Shown here: positions 26,119-36,037 of the stretch, in pieces
Position numbering within the stretch: the stretch's first letter is position 1
Layout of the letters: every line of letters begins with the position of its first letter
Source: Enterobacteriaceae endosymbiont of Donacia sparganii
GTDB taxonomy: Bacteria; Pseudomonadota; Gammaproteobacteria; Enterobacterales; Enterobacteriaceae
Assembly: GCF_012569045.1 (NCBI RefSeq)
Contig: NZ_CP046196.1
Coordinates: 5,290 to 69,289 of the forward strand
Direction: 5' to 3'
DNA length: 64,000 nucleotides
Notes under the pieces: model-generated
Told to the model about the DNA's origin: nothing
Seen by the model: only the letters and a program-made list of their open reading frames with translations
The model's database searches: none
Program-made: the position numbers and the translations under genes

Positions 26119-27506
26119 ATTGTTCCATTTTCTGTATCTTCTAAAAGAATATTTTTATTTTTTAATTGATTGCGTATTAAATCAGCTTTATCCCATAATT
26201 TATAATTACGAGCAATATTACGCTTTTCAATTAATTCTTGGATTTCATATTTATTATAATAATCACATGAATTTTGATTATTTTGTAAATAATTTTTAGG
26301 ATTATAAAATAAAAAACCTAAAATATTACCCAATTTTTTTAATTTTGAAATAAAATAATTAGTAATTAAATATTTTTTTTCTTTATAAGCAATATTAATT
26401 TTTCGTGATATTTTAAATAAAATACTATATGCTTTAGGAGTATTAAAATCATCATTCATAGAATTATAAAATTTTTGCTCTAATAAAAAAAAATTATTTT
26501 TTATATTTTTTATATTATAAGATTTTTTTTTATAAAATAAAGAAACATACAATTTTTGTATAGCTAATTGTGCTTGTTTTAATTTATTTTCATTATATAT
26601 AATAGGACTACGATAATGAGTAGCAGTTAAAAAATATCTAATAACTTCTTTATTATACTTTAATAATAAATTTTTTATTTTTAAAGTATTTTTTAAAGAT
26701 TTAGACATTTTTTTATTATTTATAATAATCATTCCTGTATGTATCCAATAATTTACATAAAATTCTTTATTTAAACAAGAAGACTGTGCAATTTCATTTT
26801 CATGATGAGGAAATATTAAATCATTACCTCCTCCATGTATATCAAAACATTTTCCTAAATATTTACGACTTAAAGCAGAACATTCTATATGCCATCCTGG
26901 CCTTCCAAAACCCCAAGGAGAATGCCATCCTATATTTAATTTACTAGTTAATTTCCATAAAATAAAATCTTTATAATCTTTTTTAGTATTAATATTTTTA
27001 ATTTTTGTACCTAATTTTAGTAAGTTTATGTTTTGTTTAGATAAAATCCCATAATTTGGATATTTTTTAATAGAAAACATAACATCACCATTTGTTGCAA
27101 TATAAGCAGTATTATTTTTAAATAATTTTTTTATAATATATATTATATCTTTTATATGATTAGTAACTTTAGGTTCAAAATTAGGAGGTAACAAATTTAA
27201 ATTATCAAAATCTTTAGATATTTTATTAATTATACTTTGTGTAAAAATTTGTATTTTTTTATTTTTTTTTTTAGCTTCATTTATAATTTTATCATCAATA
27301 TCGGTAATATTTCTTATATAATTTACTTTATAACCTAAAAATTTTAAATATCTAATTATTATATCAAATATAATAAATGTTCTTCCATGACCAATATGAC
27401 ATATATCATATGAGGTTATTCCACATACGTAAATTTTTACTTCTTTTTTACTAATAGAAGAAAATATCTCTTTTTTTTTACTTAATGTATTAAAAATTTT
27501 TAACAT
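26100..27506 (-). CDS. cysS: cysteinyl-tRNA synthetase
   Basis: This monomeric class I synthetase charges tRNA-Cys. Motifs: zinc Cys in YVCGITSYD, HIGHGRTFI (HIGH), GWHIECSALS and FPHHENEIAQS (further zinc ligands), and KKMSKSLKNTL (KMSKS). Length 468 aa (E. coli 461). Its last 19 nt overlap the ligA start, a pairing not found in E. coli, where cysS neighbours folD. Confidence 0.97.
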   Translation of the reverse strand: MLKIFNTLSKKKEIFSSISKKEVKIYVCGITSYDICHIGHGRTFIIFDIIIRYLKFLGYKVNYIRNITDIDDKIINEAKKKNKKIQIFTQSIINKISKDFDNLNLLPPNFEPKVTNHIKDIIYIIKKLFKNNTAYIATNGDVMFSIKKYPNYGILSKQNINLLKLGTKIKNINTKKDYKDFILWKLTSKLNIGWHSPWGFGRPGWHIECSALSRKYLGKCFDIHGGGNDLIFPHHENEIAQSSCLNKEFYVNYWIHTGMIIINNKKMSKSLKNTLKIKNLLLKYNKEVIRYFLTATHYRSPIIYNENKLKQAQLAIQKLYVSLFYKKKSYNIKNIKNNFFLLEQKFYNSMNDDFNTPKAYSILFKISRKINIAYKEKKYLITNYFISKLKKLGNILGFLFYNPKNYLQNNQNSCDYYNKYEIQELIEKRNIARNYKLWDKADLIRNQLKNKNILLEDTENGTIWKKKI

Positions 27507-27614
27507 TTATTTTCTCATAATAAAATTATATAAAAAATTTTTATATTTTATTAATTTTTTTATAAAAATTTTTTTTTATAAAAAAAATAAATTAAATTTT
27601 TTTACAAAAAAAAT

Positions 27615-29018
27615 TTAAATATTTTCATTATTATAATAATTAGAATAATTATCAAAACGTGTGATCTGATTATTAAAAATTAATTTTATAGTACCCATTG
27701 GGCCATTTCTTTGTTTTCCTATAATAATTTCAGCTATACCATGTAAATTAGTATTTTCATTATATACTTCATCTCTATAAATAAACATAATAAGATCTGC
27801 ATCTTGTTCTATAGAACCAGATTCTCTTAAATCAGAATTCATTGGTCTTTTATCAGATCTTTGTTCTAAAGATCTATTTAATTGAGATAAAGCAACTACA
27901 GGAACATGTAATTCTTTAGCTAAAACTTTTAAAGAACGAGAAATTTCAGATATTTCTAAAGTTCTATTAAAAGATAGAGCAGGTACTTTCATTAATTGTA
28001 AATAATCTACCATTATTAAACTTAAACCATTATGTTCTCTAAATATTCTTCTAGAGCGTAATCTAATTTCAGTTGGAGTTAATTCAGAAGAATCATCAAT
28101 ATATATATTTTTTTTTTTTAATAAAATTCCCATAGTAGTTGATATTTTTTTCCAATCATCATCATTTAATTGTCCTGTTCTAATTTTATTTTGATGTACA
28201 CGTGAAAGAGATGCTAACATACGAATCATAATTTGTTCACAAGGCATTTCTAAACTAAATATTAATACAGGTTTATCTTGTGATATTGCAGTATATTCAC
28301 AAATATTCATTGCAAGAGTAGTTTTTCCCATAGCTGGACGTGCAGCAATTATAATAAGATCAGATTTTTGTAATCCTGCTGTTTTTTTATTTAATTCATG
28401 ATAACCAGTATCTATTCCCGTAATACCATTTTTAGGAGTATTATAAAATGATTCTATTTTAGAAATAGTAACTTCTAAAATTTCTTCTAAATTTTTAGGT
28501 TTAGTATCTTTATTTAAACGTTTTTCTGCAATTTTAAATACACGAGATTCTGCTAAATTTAATAAATCTTCGCTATTCCTACCATTAGGATAATATCCTG
28601 CTTCTGCTATTTCGTTTGCAACAGATATCATTTCTCTAATAACAGCACGTTCATGAACAATATCTGCATAAGCAGATATATTAGATATACTAGGAATATT
28701 TTTTGATAACTCTGCTAAATAAGCAAATCCTCCTATCTGATCTAATTTTTTTTTATTTGCTAAAGATTCAGAAAGTGTTATTAAATCAATTGGTTTACCT
28801 AATTCTATTAAAAAACTCATTTCATTAAAAATTATTTTATGTGATAAAATAAAAAAATCATCTACTATTATTTTTTCTATAATATTATCCCATCGATTAT
28901 TATCTAACATTAATCCTCCTAATATTGATTGTTCTGCTTCTAAAGAATGAGGAGGAATTTTTATTCTTTCAATTTGTGGGTCTTTTTTAAATTGTTTCAT
29001 TAAATTATTTATTACCAT
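27615..29018 (-). CDS. dnaB: replicative DNA helicase DnaB
   Basis: DnaB is the hexameric 5'-to-3' helicase at the replication fork. The N-terminal domain begins at IPPHSLEAEQSILGGLMLDN, followed by the linker and the RecA-fold domain: Walker A AARPAMGKTTLAMN, LIMVDYLQLM (Walker B), ALSQLNRSLEQRSDKRP, and DLRESGSIEQDADLIMFIYRDE with the arginine finger and sensor residues. At 467 aa it is close to E. coli (471) and well conserved. The first residues before DPQ are shortened. Confidence 0.97.
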   Translation of the reverse strand: MVINNLMKQFKKDPQIERIKIPPHSLEAEQSILGGLMLDNNRWDNIIEKIIVDDFFILSHKIIFNEMSFLIELGKPIDLITLSESLANKKKLDQIGGFAYLAELSKNIPSISNISAYADIVHERAVIREMISVANEIAEAGYYPNGRNSEDLLNLAESRVFKIAEKRLNKDTKPKNLEEILEVTISKIESFYNTPKNGITGIDTGYHELNKKTAGLQKSDLIIIAARPAMGKTTLAMNICEYTAISQDKPVLIFSLEMPCEQIMIRMLASLSRVHQNKIRTGQLNDDDWKKISTTMGILLKKKNIYIDDSSELTPTEIRLRSRRIFREHNGLSLIMVDYLQLMKVPALSFNRTLEISEISRSLKVLAKELHVPVVALSQLNRSLEQRSDKRPMNSDLRESGSIEQDADLIMFIYRDEVYNENTNLHGIAEIIIGKQRNGPMGTIKLIFNNQITRFDNYSNYYNNENI

Positions 29019-29063
29019 ATATACATATAATTTTAAATTATTTTAATAATAAAATAATTTATA

Positions 29064-30047
29064 TTATTTTATTTTTATGTAAGATAAAGCTTTATTTAAA
29101 ACTTCTATATTATTAATATCTAAAGAATTTCTTTTATTAAAAATAAAATTTTTAAAATTATGTGATCCATTAATACCATGAAAAATATTTAATAAAGGAG
29201 TAATAATAGTTATCAAAGAAATACCTTTTTTTAATTCTTTTTCTATATAAGAAAACATAGATTTTACTATTATTATAGGATTTTGTACAATAGATTTATT
29301 ATTATGATATATATTTTTATCTATACCTATTAATATTTTAGGATTTTTAAAAATTGCTCGCCCTAACATAACTCCATCAACATATTTTAAATGTTTTTTT
29401 ATATCTATTAAAGTTTTAATACCTCCATTAATTGATATTTTTATATTTGGAAATTTTTTTTTTATTTTATAAACAATTTCATAATTTAATTTAGGAATTA
29501 CTAAATTTTTTCTAGTACTAATTTTTTTATATAACAATGCTGTTCTTGCATGAATAATAAATCTTTTACAACCACTTTTTATAAGTAAATTAATAAATTT
29601 ATATAAAAATATAAAATTATTATTATTATTAATACCAATACGCATTTTTACAGTAATAGGTATAGAAACACTATCACTCATAGACTTAATACAATCTGAT
29701 ACTATCAGAGGTTGATTCATTAAAGATGCTCCAAAATTATTTTTTTGAGATTTTAAAGAAGGACATCCTAAATTAAAATTAATTTCTTTATATCCTATTT
29801 TTTCTGCTTTTTTAGCACATAAAGATAATAATTTTGGTTTATTACCAGCTAATTGTAATACAATATTATTAACATTATAATTTTCTAATAAAATTATTTC
29901 ATTTTTTTTGATTGTATTAGAATGAATCATTTCAGTATATAAAAGTGAATTTTTAGTTAATTTACGATAAAAATATCTACAATATTTATTAGTTTTTTTT
30001 AACATAGGAGCAATTTCAAATCTAAAATATGGAATATTTTTTTTCAT
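29064..30047 (-). CDS. dusA: tRNA-dihydrouridine synthase DusA
   Basis: DusA uses FMN and NADPH to make dihydrouridine at positions 20/20a of tRNA D loops. Motifs: FEIAPMLKKTNKYCRYFYRKL, LLYTEM, LQLAGNKP, the catalytic Cys95 in NLGCPSLKSQ, VKMRIGI, FIIHAR, SINGGIKT and GVMLGRAIFKNP. Length 327 aa fits the DusA subfamily, and the sequence follows E. coli DusA rather than DusB/C. It is 45 nt from dnaB; in E. coli dusA is also near dnaB, separated by qorA and a small gene. Confidence 0.95.
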   Translation of the reverse strand: MKKNIPYFRFEIAPMLKKTNKYCRYFYRKLTKNSLLYTEMIHSNTIKKNEIILLENYNVNNIVLQLAGNKPKLLSLCAKKAEKIGYKEINFNLGCPSLKSQKNNFGASLMNQPLIVSDCIKSMSDSVSIPITVKMRIGINNNNNFIFLYKFINLLIKSGCKRFIIHARTALLYKKISTRKNLVIPKLNYEIVYKIKKKFPNIKISINGGIKTLIDIKKHLKYVDGVMLGRAIFKNPKILIGIDKNIYHNNKSIVQNPIIIVKSMFSYIEKELKKGISLITIITPLLNIFHGINGSHNFKNFIFNKRNSLDINNIEVLNKALSYIKIK

Positions 30048-30124
30048 ATTTATAATTTAATAAATTAAAATGTTTATTATGTACATCATATATAATAAAA
30101 AATTAAAAATATATTTTAATTAAA

Positions 30125-31471
30125 TTAATTATATGGATTTTTATTTTCTTGAAATTTAAAACTTATAACATTACCGATACATTGTAATTTTTTATAAAAA
30201 AAATTTAATAAATAACGTTTATAATTATAATTTAATTTTGTTAATTGATTACCATGTATTTTAAATGTTAAATAATTATTTTTTATTTGATGTATATATT
30301 TTAATTTTATACGCCTCCCATTAGAAGATATAGGAGGTAAAACTGAATGAGTTGCTAAATTTAAAATTTTCATAAGTTGAGATGTACTATATATTTTAGT
30401 AGATATATTATATATTTTATATATTAATTTTAAAATATAATTAAAATTTATAATTAATTTAGCTGAAATAGAAATAATAGGAAAGAATTTAAATTTACTT
30501 TTTATAAGTATTTTTATAGAATTAATTTCTTTTAATGTAATAAGATCTGATTTATTTATAACTAAAATCATAGATTTTTTTTGAGCAATAATATGTTTAA
30601 TTATTATTATATCTTGTTTACAAAAAATTTTTTTTTCTCCATTTATTATATATAAAATTATATTAGATTTTTTAATAATTTTATAAGATTCTAAAATTGA
30701 AAATTTTTCTATTTTATTTTTAATTTTATTTTTTTTTTTAATACCTGCAGTATCAATTAAAGTAATATTTTTATTAAAATTATTTATATTATTTAATGGA
30801 ATAAAAACACTCTCTCTTGTTGTTCCTGGATCATTATTGACAACCATTCTTTTTTCATTAATAAATTTATTAATTAAAGTAGATTTACCTACATTTGGCA
30901 TTCCTATTATAGCTAATTTAATATTATCTTTTTTATTTATATAAAATTTATTATATAATTTATTTTTATTTTTTTCATTATCATATATTTTTTGTATATA
31001 AAAAAATAATATTTTTTTCAATTTTATAATATCATTTTTATTTATAATATTAATAAAATAAAAATTTAAACCTAAAGCATAAAACTCAGTATCTGAAAAA
31101 TTCTTATTTTTTGTATTTAATAAAAGAATTATTTTTCTATTATATTTTCTAACATTATCAATAATATTATAATCTATAACATTTAATTTATTTCCTTTGA
31201 TTATTAAAATAATTAAATTAGATTCATTAATTGATAATAAAATTTGTTCCTTTATTAAAGAATTTTTTTCATGAAATTTATTATAACTTACTGTATCTAC
31301 ACAGATAAACTTAAAATTTTTAATTTTAGCGTTACCATATTTTCTATCTATTGTAAAATTTGGTATTTTATTAACTAAAGAATCATATTTTTTTATTAAA
31401 ATATTATATAAAGAAGATTTTCCTACATTATTATCACCTAATATAGTAATAATAGGATATTGATGTATCAT
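30125..31471 (-). CDS. der: ribosome-assembly GTPase Der (EngA)
   Basis: Der is a double-GTPase factor for 50S subunit maturation. The second GTPase domain is canonical: G1 GMPNVGKST (190-198), DPGTTRES, G3 DTAGIKKK, G4 NKSD. The first domain keeps G1 (GDNNVGKSS, 12-20) but is altered elsewhere: the DTGG motif reads DTVS (59-62) and NKxD reads NTKN (119-122). The KH-like C-terminal domain is present (GRRIKLKYIHQ, KIHGNQ, KRYLLNFFYKKL), ending in ENKNPYN. At 448 aa it is shorter than E. coli (490), mostly through loss of the acidic linker. It follows bamB by 20 nt, as in E. coli. Confidence 0.95.
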   Translation of the reverse strand: MIHQYPIITILGDNNVGKSSLYNILIKKYDSLVNKIPNFTIDRKYGNAKIKNFKFICVDTVSYNKFHEKNSLIKEQILLSINESNLIILIIKGNKLNVIDYNIIDNVRKYNRKIILLLNTKNKNFSDTEFYALGLNFYFINIINKNDIIKLKKILFFYIQKIYDNEKNKNKLYNKFYINKKDNIKLAIIGMPNVGKSTLINKFINEKRMVVNNDPGTTRESVFIPLNNINNFNKNITLIDTAGIKKKNKIKNKIEKFSILESYKIIKKSNIILYIINGEKKIFCKQDIIIIKHIIAQKKSMILVINKSDLITLKEINSIKILIKSKFKFFPIISISAKLIINFNYILKLIYKIYNISTKIYSTSQLMKILNLATHSVLPPISSNGRRIKLKYIHQIKNNYLTFKIHGNQLTKLNYNYKRYLLNFFYKKLQCIGNVISFKFQENKNPYN

Positions 31472-31491
31472 TTTATTATCTCTTTTATTTA

Positions 31492-32679
31492 TTATGTTAT
31501 TAAAATTTTAAATAAATATATTTTATTATATATAGTTTGTATAATTAATTGATTTTTTATTACTAAAATAGAATTTATTTTATATTTATCAATTTTTTTT
31601 TTACCGATAAAAATTCCTTTTTTAGGATCTATCCAATAAAAAAATCCTTTATTATCTGTAAAAAAAATTTTATTTTTATAAAAAAATAAATTATTAATTT
31701 TATTATTTTTAAATTTATCTTGTATCCAAATCAAATTACCATTATCTGTATTTAAGGCAAAAATTCTATTTTGTAGATCTATTAAATAGATAATATTTTT
31801 ATGTATAATAAAATTTTTATGAGTAAAATATATCTTTTCCCAAATAATATTTCCTGTACTTAAATCTAAAGCCATAAAAATACCATTATAAGAAGATACA
31901 TAAACAATACCATTATGTATTACTGGTTGTGTATCAATATCATTGATATTAATAAAATTTTCTTTATTATTAAATCTTAATAAATTTTGTTCCCATACTA
32001 ATGATCCATTAGTAACTATACGAAAACTAATTATACCATTATCACTTCCCGTAAGAACGTTATCAAAAAAAAGTACAGGAGTAGAGACTCCTTGTATAGA
32101 AAATCCATTTGAATGTCCTAAACTTACTGTCCATATAATTTTTCCATTATTTTTATCTAAACCTTGTAAAATATTATCCATACTATGGATTAGTAATACA
32201 TTTTTTCTAATAATTAAACTAGATAATATTTCAGTAAATACATTTTTTGTCCAAATTATAGATTTTTTTTTAATATTTATTGCAAAAATTTTTCCTTGTT
32301 TATTACCTACATATAAATAATTACCAGATACTACAGGACCTGTAGTAAGATATTCATATTTACAAAATGAAAAATGACAAAATTTATTTATAAGATTAAT
32401 ATTCCAAATAATTTTTCCTGTTTTTATATTTATACAATAAATAAATCCATTTTTATTTGCTATATATAAAAAATTTTTATTATAAAAAGGATTTAATTTT
32501 GTAAAAGAAATATTGTTTTTTCCTATCCCATTTGTCCAAATTAACTGTAATTGTACTTTATTTAACTTAGATAATAAATAATTTTTCTTATTAAAAACAT
32601 CATTTTTTTTATATGTACAAGATGTTAAAAAAATAGAATAAGAAATAAAAATTAAGATTATAAATTTTGATAATTTCAT
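31492..32679 (-). CDS. bamB: outer-membrane assembly lipoprotein BamB
   Basis: BamB is a periplasmic beta-propeller lipoprotein of the BAM complex that inserts outer-membrane proteins. The N-terminus is a lipoprotein signal: MKLSK, a hydrophobic core, and the lipobox FLTSC with Cys21. The body has repeated propeller blades of the pattern GxIIW (GKIIWNI, SIIWTKN, GKIIWTVSLG, GSLVWEQ, GNIIWEK, GNLIWIQ). Length 395 aa (E. coli 392). It needs LspA for maturation, relevant because lspA in this window carries a frameshift. The order hisS-bamB-der is that of E. coli minus yfgM. Confidence 0.95.
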   Translation of the reverse strand: MKLSKFIILIFISYSIFLTSCTYKKNDVFNKKNYLLSKLNKVQLQLIWTNGIGKNNISFTKLNPFYNKNFLYIANKNGFIYCINIKTGKIIWNINLINKFCHFSFCKYEYLTTGPVVSGNYLYVGNKQGKIFAINIKKKSIIWTKNVFTEILSSLIIRKNVLLIHSMDNILQGLDKNNGKIIWTVSLGHSNGFSIQGVSTPVLFFDNVLTGSDNGIISFRIVTNGSLVWEQNLLRFNNKENFININDIDTQPVIHNGIVYVSSYNGIFMALDLSTGNIIWEKIYFTHKNFIIHKNIIYLIDLQNRIFALNTDNGNLIWIQDKFKNNKINNLFFYKNKIFFTDNKGFFYWIDPKKGIFIGKKKIDKYKINSILVIKNQLIIQTIYNKIYLFKILIT

Positions 32680-32761
32680 TATTTTACTCTTTAAAAATTA
32701 AAATTTAATATTTTAATAATTTTAAAATTTTATTAGATAAATATTTTTAAAATAAAAATAT

Positions 32762-34048
32762 TTATTTAAATATTTTTTTTAAATTAAATATTAATTTATT
32801 TTCTGGAATATTTATTTGTTTTTTAAAATATAAATCTTTAATAATAATTAAATTATTATTTATTTCTTTTTGACCTATTATAATTATAAAACGTGATTTA
32901 TATTTATTAGCTTGAATAATTTGTTTTTTTAAATTTTTAAAAAGATAACTAGTAATTATTCTAAGTTTAGGGAAATTTTTTCTAATTAATTCTCCAATAG
33001 TTAAAATTTTTTTTAAAATATGATTATTTTCCATAGGTATTAAAAAAATATCAATTAGATATTTAGTATTTAATTTTAATGATTTAGTAATTTGTATTAA
33101 TAATATTAAACGTTCCATCCCTATTGCACATCCAATACCAATATTATTTTTACCATTACTCATATTATTAATTAATTTATCATATCTTCCTCCTCCACAT
33201 ATAGTTTTAGAAAAACCTTTTCCTATATTATTAGTTTTCCATTCAAATACAATATCATTATAATAATCTAACCCTCTAACTAAATAATTATTTATATTAA
33301 ATTTTATATGCATAAATTTTAAAATTTCACATAATTTTTTAAATTTTTTAATACTTTTTTCATTAAGAAAATCCTGTAATTTAGGTGCATTATTTAATAA
33401 TAATTTAATACTTTTATGTTTACTATCTAATATTCTTAAGGGATTTGTATATATTTTTTTTTTATTATTTAAATCTAAAAAATGAGAATTTTTTTCTAAA
33501 AATAATATTAATTTTTTTACATATTTATCTCTATCCATTAGAGATCCTATAGTGTTAATTTCTAAAAAAATATTATTTGTAATATTTAATTTTTTCCATA
33601 AATTATTTATTATAATAATAATTTCAGCATCTATATAAGGAGATTTTAATCCAAGTGTTTCAATACCAATTTGATTAAATTGTCTATATCGTCCTTTTTG
33701 AGGCCGTTCATAGCGAAACATAGGACCATTATACCAAAAACGTCTATTATTATAAAAAATATTATGTTCTATTATAGCTCTAATAAATCCAGTAGTTCCT
33801 TCAGGACGTAAAGTTAAAGAATTATTATTTTTATCAAATAAGGTATACATTTCTTTTTCTATAATATCTGTATATTCTCCAATAGCTTTTTTAAATAATT
33901 CACTTTTTTCTAAAATGGGTAACTTAATTTCCTGATAACCATAATTATTTAAAGTATTTTGTATAATATTTTCAATATTTTTCCATAATAAAGTATCTGG
34001 ATATAAGTAATCATGCATACCATGAATAGCTTTTATTTTTTTTATCAC
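32762..34048 (-). CDS. hisS: histidyl-tRNA synthetase
   Basis: This class II synthetase charges tRNA-His. Motif 2 reads FRYERPQKGRYRQFNQIGIE; the histidine-specific blocks are LVRGLDYYNDIVFEW and CGGGRYDKLI; motif 3 is IGCAIGMERLILL. The C-terminal anticodon domain is present but diverged. Length 428 aa (E. coli 424). It is first gene of hisS-bamB-der, with 82 nt to bamB. Confidence 0.97.
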   Translation of the reverse strand: MIKKIKAIHGMHDYLYPDTLLWKNIENIIQNTLNNYGYQEIKLPILEKSELFKKAIGEYTDIIEKEMYTLFDKNNNSLTLRPEGTTGFIRAIIEHNIFYNNRRFWYNGPMFRYERPQKGRYRQFNQIGIETLGLKSPYIDAEIIIIINNLWKKLNITNNIFLEINTIGSLMDRDKYVKKLILFLEKNSHFLDLNNKKKIYTNPLRILDSKHKSIKLLLNNAPKLQDFLNEKSIKKFKKLCEILKFMHIKFNINNYLVRGLDYYNDIVFEWKTNNIGKGFSKTICGGGRYDKLINNMSNGKNNIGIGCAIGMERLILLIQITKSLKLNTKYLIDIFLIPMENNHILKKILTIGELIRKNFPKLRIITSYLFKNLKKQIIQANKYKSRFIIIIGQKEINNNLIIIKDLYFKKQINIPENKLIFNLKKIFK

Positions 34049-34263
34049 TATAAATATCTCTTTTTTATAAAAAATAATTTAAAAAAAAATTTAATATATT
34101 ATACTAATAAAATTAATTAATAAAATTAATAATTTAAATCAAAATATTCTAAAATTTATTTTTTTAAAAAATAATCTGAAATATAAGTATATATTTTTTA
34201 TATGTTTAATATATAATAAAAAATATTTTATATAATATAATTAAGTAAAAAATATATATTTTA

Positions 34264-34722
34264 ATGAAAAATGATATTTATTGGATGAAATATGCCTTAT
34301 ATTTTGCTAAATTAGCTAAAAATGCTGGAGAAATACCAGTTGGAGCAATTATTATAAAAAATAATAAAATAATTTCTTATGGTGTTAATAGTTCCATTAA
34401 AACAAATGATCCTACAGCACACGCTGAAATAATAGCTTTAAGAAAAGCTGGAAAATATTTAAAAAATTATAGATTAATAAATACAACTATGTATGTAACA
34501 TTAGAACCTTGTTTAATGTGTGCAGGCGCTATAATTATTAGTAGAATTCCCCGTTTAGTATTTAGTACTTATAATAAAAAATATAATGAGATAGGATCTT
34601 TTATAGATTTATTAGGAATTTATAATATAAATTATAAAATAACAATAAATTCTGGAATTTTAATAAAAGAATGTACATATATTATAAAAAATTTTTTTTC
34701 TTTAAAAAGAAAAAAAAAATAA
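34264..34722 (+). CDS. tadA: tRNA-specific adenosine deaminase TadA
   Basis: TadA deaminates A34 of tRNA-Arg(ACG) to inosine. The zinc deaminase core is intact: HAEIIALRKAG (His ligand and catalytic Glu) and PCLMCAGAIIISRI (two Cys ligands). EIPVGAIIIKNNKII at the N-terminus and GSFIDLL later fit the family. Length 152 aa (E. coli 167). Its substrate tRNA is encoded at 22942-23014. The real glyA start lies 26 nt downstream, so the two form a likely transcription unit. Confidence 0.95.
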   Translation: MKNDIYWMKYALYFAKLAKNAGEIPVGAIIIKNNKIISYGVNSSIKTNDPTAHAEIIALRKAGKYLKNYRLINTTMYVTLEPCLMCAGAIIISRIPRLVFSTYNKKYNEIGSFIDLLGIYNINYKITINSGILIKECTYIIKNFFSLKRKKK

Positions 34723-34748
34723 TTTTTATTTACATAAGGTTTATTAAT

Positions 34749-35993
34749 TTGAAAAAAATTAAAAAAGTTTTATCAAATGATATAGAATTATTAAAGCTTC
34801 TAAAAAAAGAATCAAAAAGACAAGAAGAAAATATTAATCTAATAGCTTCTGAAAATTATACATCATATAATGTTATGAATGTTCAGGGATCTCAATTAAC
34901 AAATAAATATGCAGAAGGATATCCTAAATATAGATATTATGGAGGTTGTAAATATATTGATCAAATTGAAAATCTTGCTATTAAAAGAGCTAAAAAATTA
35001 TTTAATGCAGATTATGTAAATGTACAACCTCATTCAGGATCTCAAGCTAATTTTGCTGTTTATATGGCTTTATTAAATCCTGGAGATATTATTATGGGAT
35101 TAGAAAATTCTCATGGAGGTCATTTAACTCATGGATCTAAAGTAAATTTTTCAGGTAAAATTTATAACAGTAAACCTTATAAAACAAATAAAAAAGGGAT
35201 AATTGATTATTGTAATTTATTAAAATTAGCAAAAAAATATAAACCAAAAATGATCATTGGAGGTTTTTCTTCCTATTCAAGAATATGTGACTGGGCTAAA
35301 ATGAGAAATATTGCTGATATAGTAAATGCATATTTTTGTGTTGATATTTCTCATATTGCAGGATTAATTATTGCAGGATTATATCCTAATCCACTTCCTT
35401 ATGCTCATGTAGTAACTAGTACAACTCATAAAACATTATCTGGACCTAGAGGAGGTATTATATTATCATTAAAAAAAAATAAATATTTATTTAAAAAATT
35501 TGATAAATCCATTTTTCCTGGAAGTCAAGGAGGACCACTAATGCATATTATAGCAGCTAAAGCAGTAGCATTTAAAGAAGCGTTAAATCCTGATTTTATC
35601 ATATATCAAAAACAAATATTAAAAAATGCTAAACTAATGGTTAAAATATTTAAAAAATATAAATATAAAATTGTATCAGATAGTACTGATAATCATCTAT
35701 TTATTATAGATTTAACTAATAAAAAAATAACAGGTATAGAAGCCCAATTACTTCTTGAGAAGTATAATATTATAGTTAATAAAAACAGTATTCCTGATGA
35801 TTTTAATCCTCCTTCTATTACTTCAGGTATAAGAATAGGAACTCCAGCTATTACAAAAAGAGGTTTTAAAGAAAAAGAAATATATTTACTTACTCATTAT
35901 ATAATGAAAATTATAAATCATAAAAATCAATATTTTAAAAATATAAAAAATAATATATTAAAATTATGTAAATCTTTTCCTATATATAATTAA
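34749..35993 (+). CDS. glyA: serine hydroxymethyltransferase
   Basis: GlyA is the PLP enzyme that turns serine and THF into glycine and methylene-THF, the main C1 source for FolD. Motifs: RQEENINLIASENYTS, QLTNKYAEGYPKYRYYGG, QPHSGSQANFAVY, and the PLP Lys in STTHKTLSGPRGG. The start chosen is a TTG at 34749, because from there the N-terminus aligns with E. coli GlyA to within one residue, and a weak ATAAGG lies about 10 nt upstream. The first in-frame ATG (34671) would add 26 poor residues inside tadA. The result is 414 aa (E. coli 417). Confidence 0.95.
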   Translation: MKKIKKVLSNDIELLKLLKKESKRQEENINLIASENYTSYNVMNVQGSQLTNKYAEGYPKYRYYGGCKYIDQIENLAIKRAKKLFNADYVNVQPHSGSQANFAVYMALLNPGDIIMGLENSHGGHLTHGSKVNFSGKIYNSKPYKTNKKGIIDYCNLLKLAKKYKPKMIIGGFSSYSRICDWAKMRNIADIVNAYFCVDISHIAGLIIAGLYPNPLPYAHVVTSTTHKTLSGPRGGIILSLKKNKYLFKKFDKSIFPGSQGGPLMHIIAAKAVAFKEALNPDFIIYQKQILKNAKLMVKIFKKYKYKIVSDSTDNHLFIIDLTNKKITGIEAQLLLEKYNIIVNKNSIPDDFNPPSITSGIRIGTPAITKRGFKEKEIYLLTHYIMKIINHKNQYFKNIKNNILKLCKSFPIYN

Positions 35994-36037
35994 TAATATT
36001 TAAAATTTTATTTTTCTTAATAAGGTGGTAATATCAA

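Noticed and set aside
29754-29800. DusA reads FGASLM where E. coli has FGACLM, which looked like loss of the active-site cysteine.
   Set aside because: The catalytic Cys of Dus enzymes is the one in the GCPS motif, and that is intact (Cys95 in NLGCPS).
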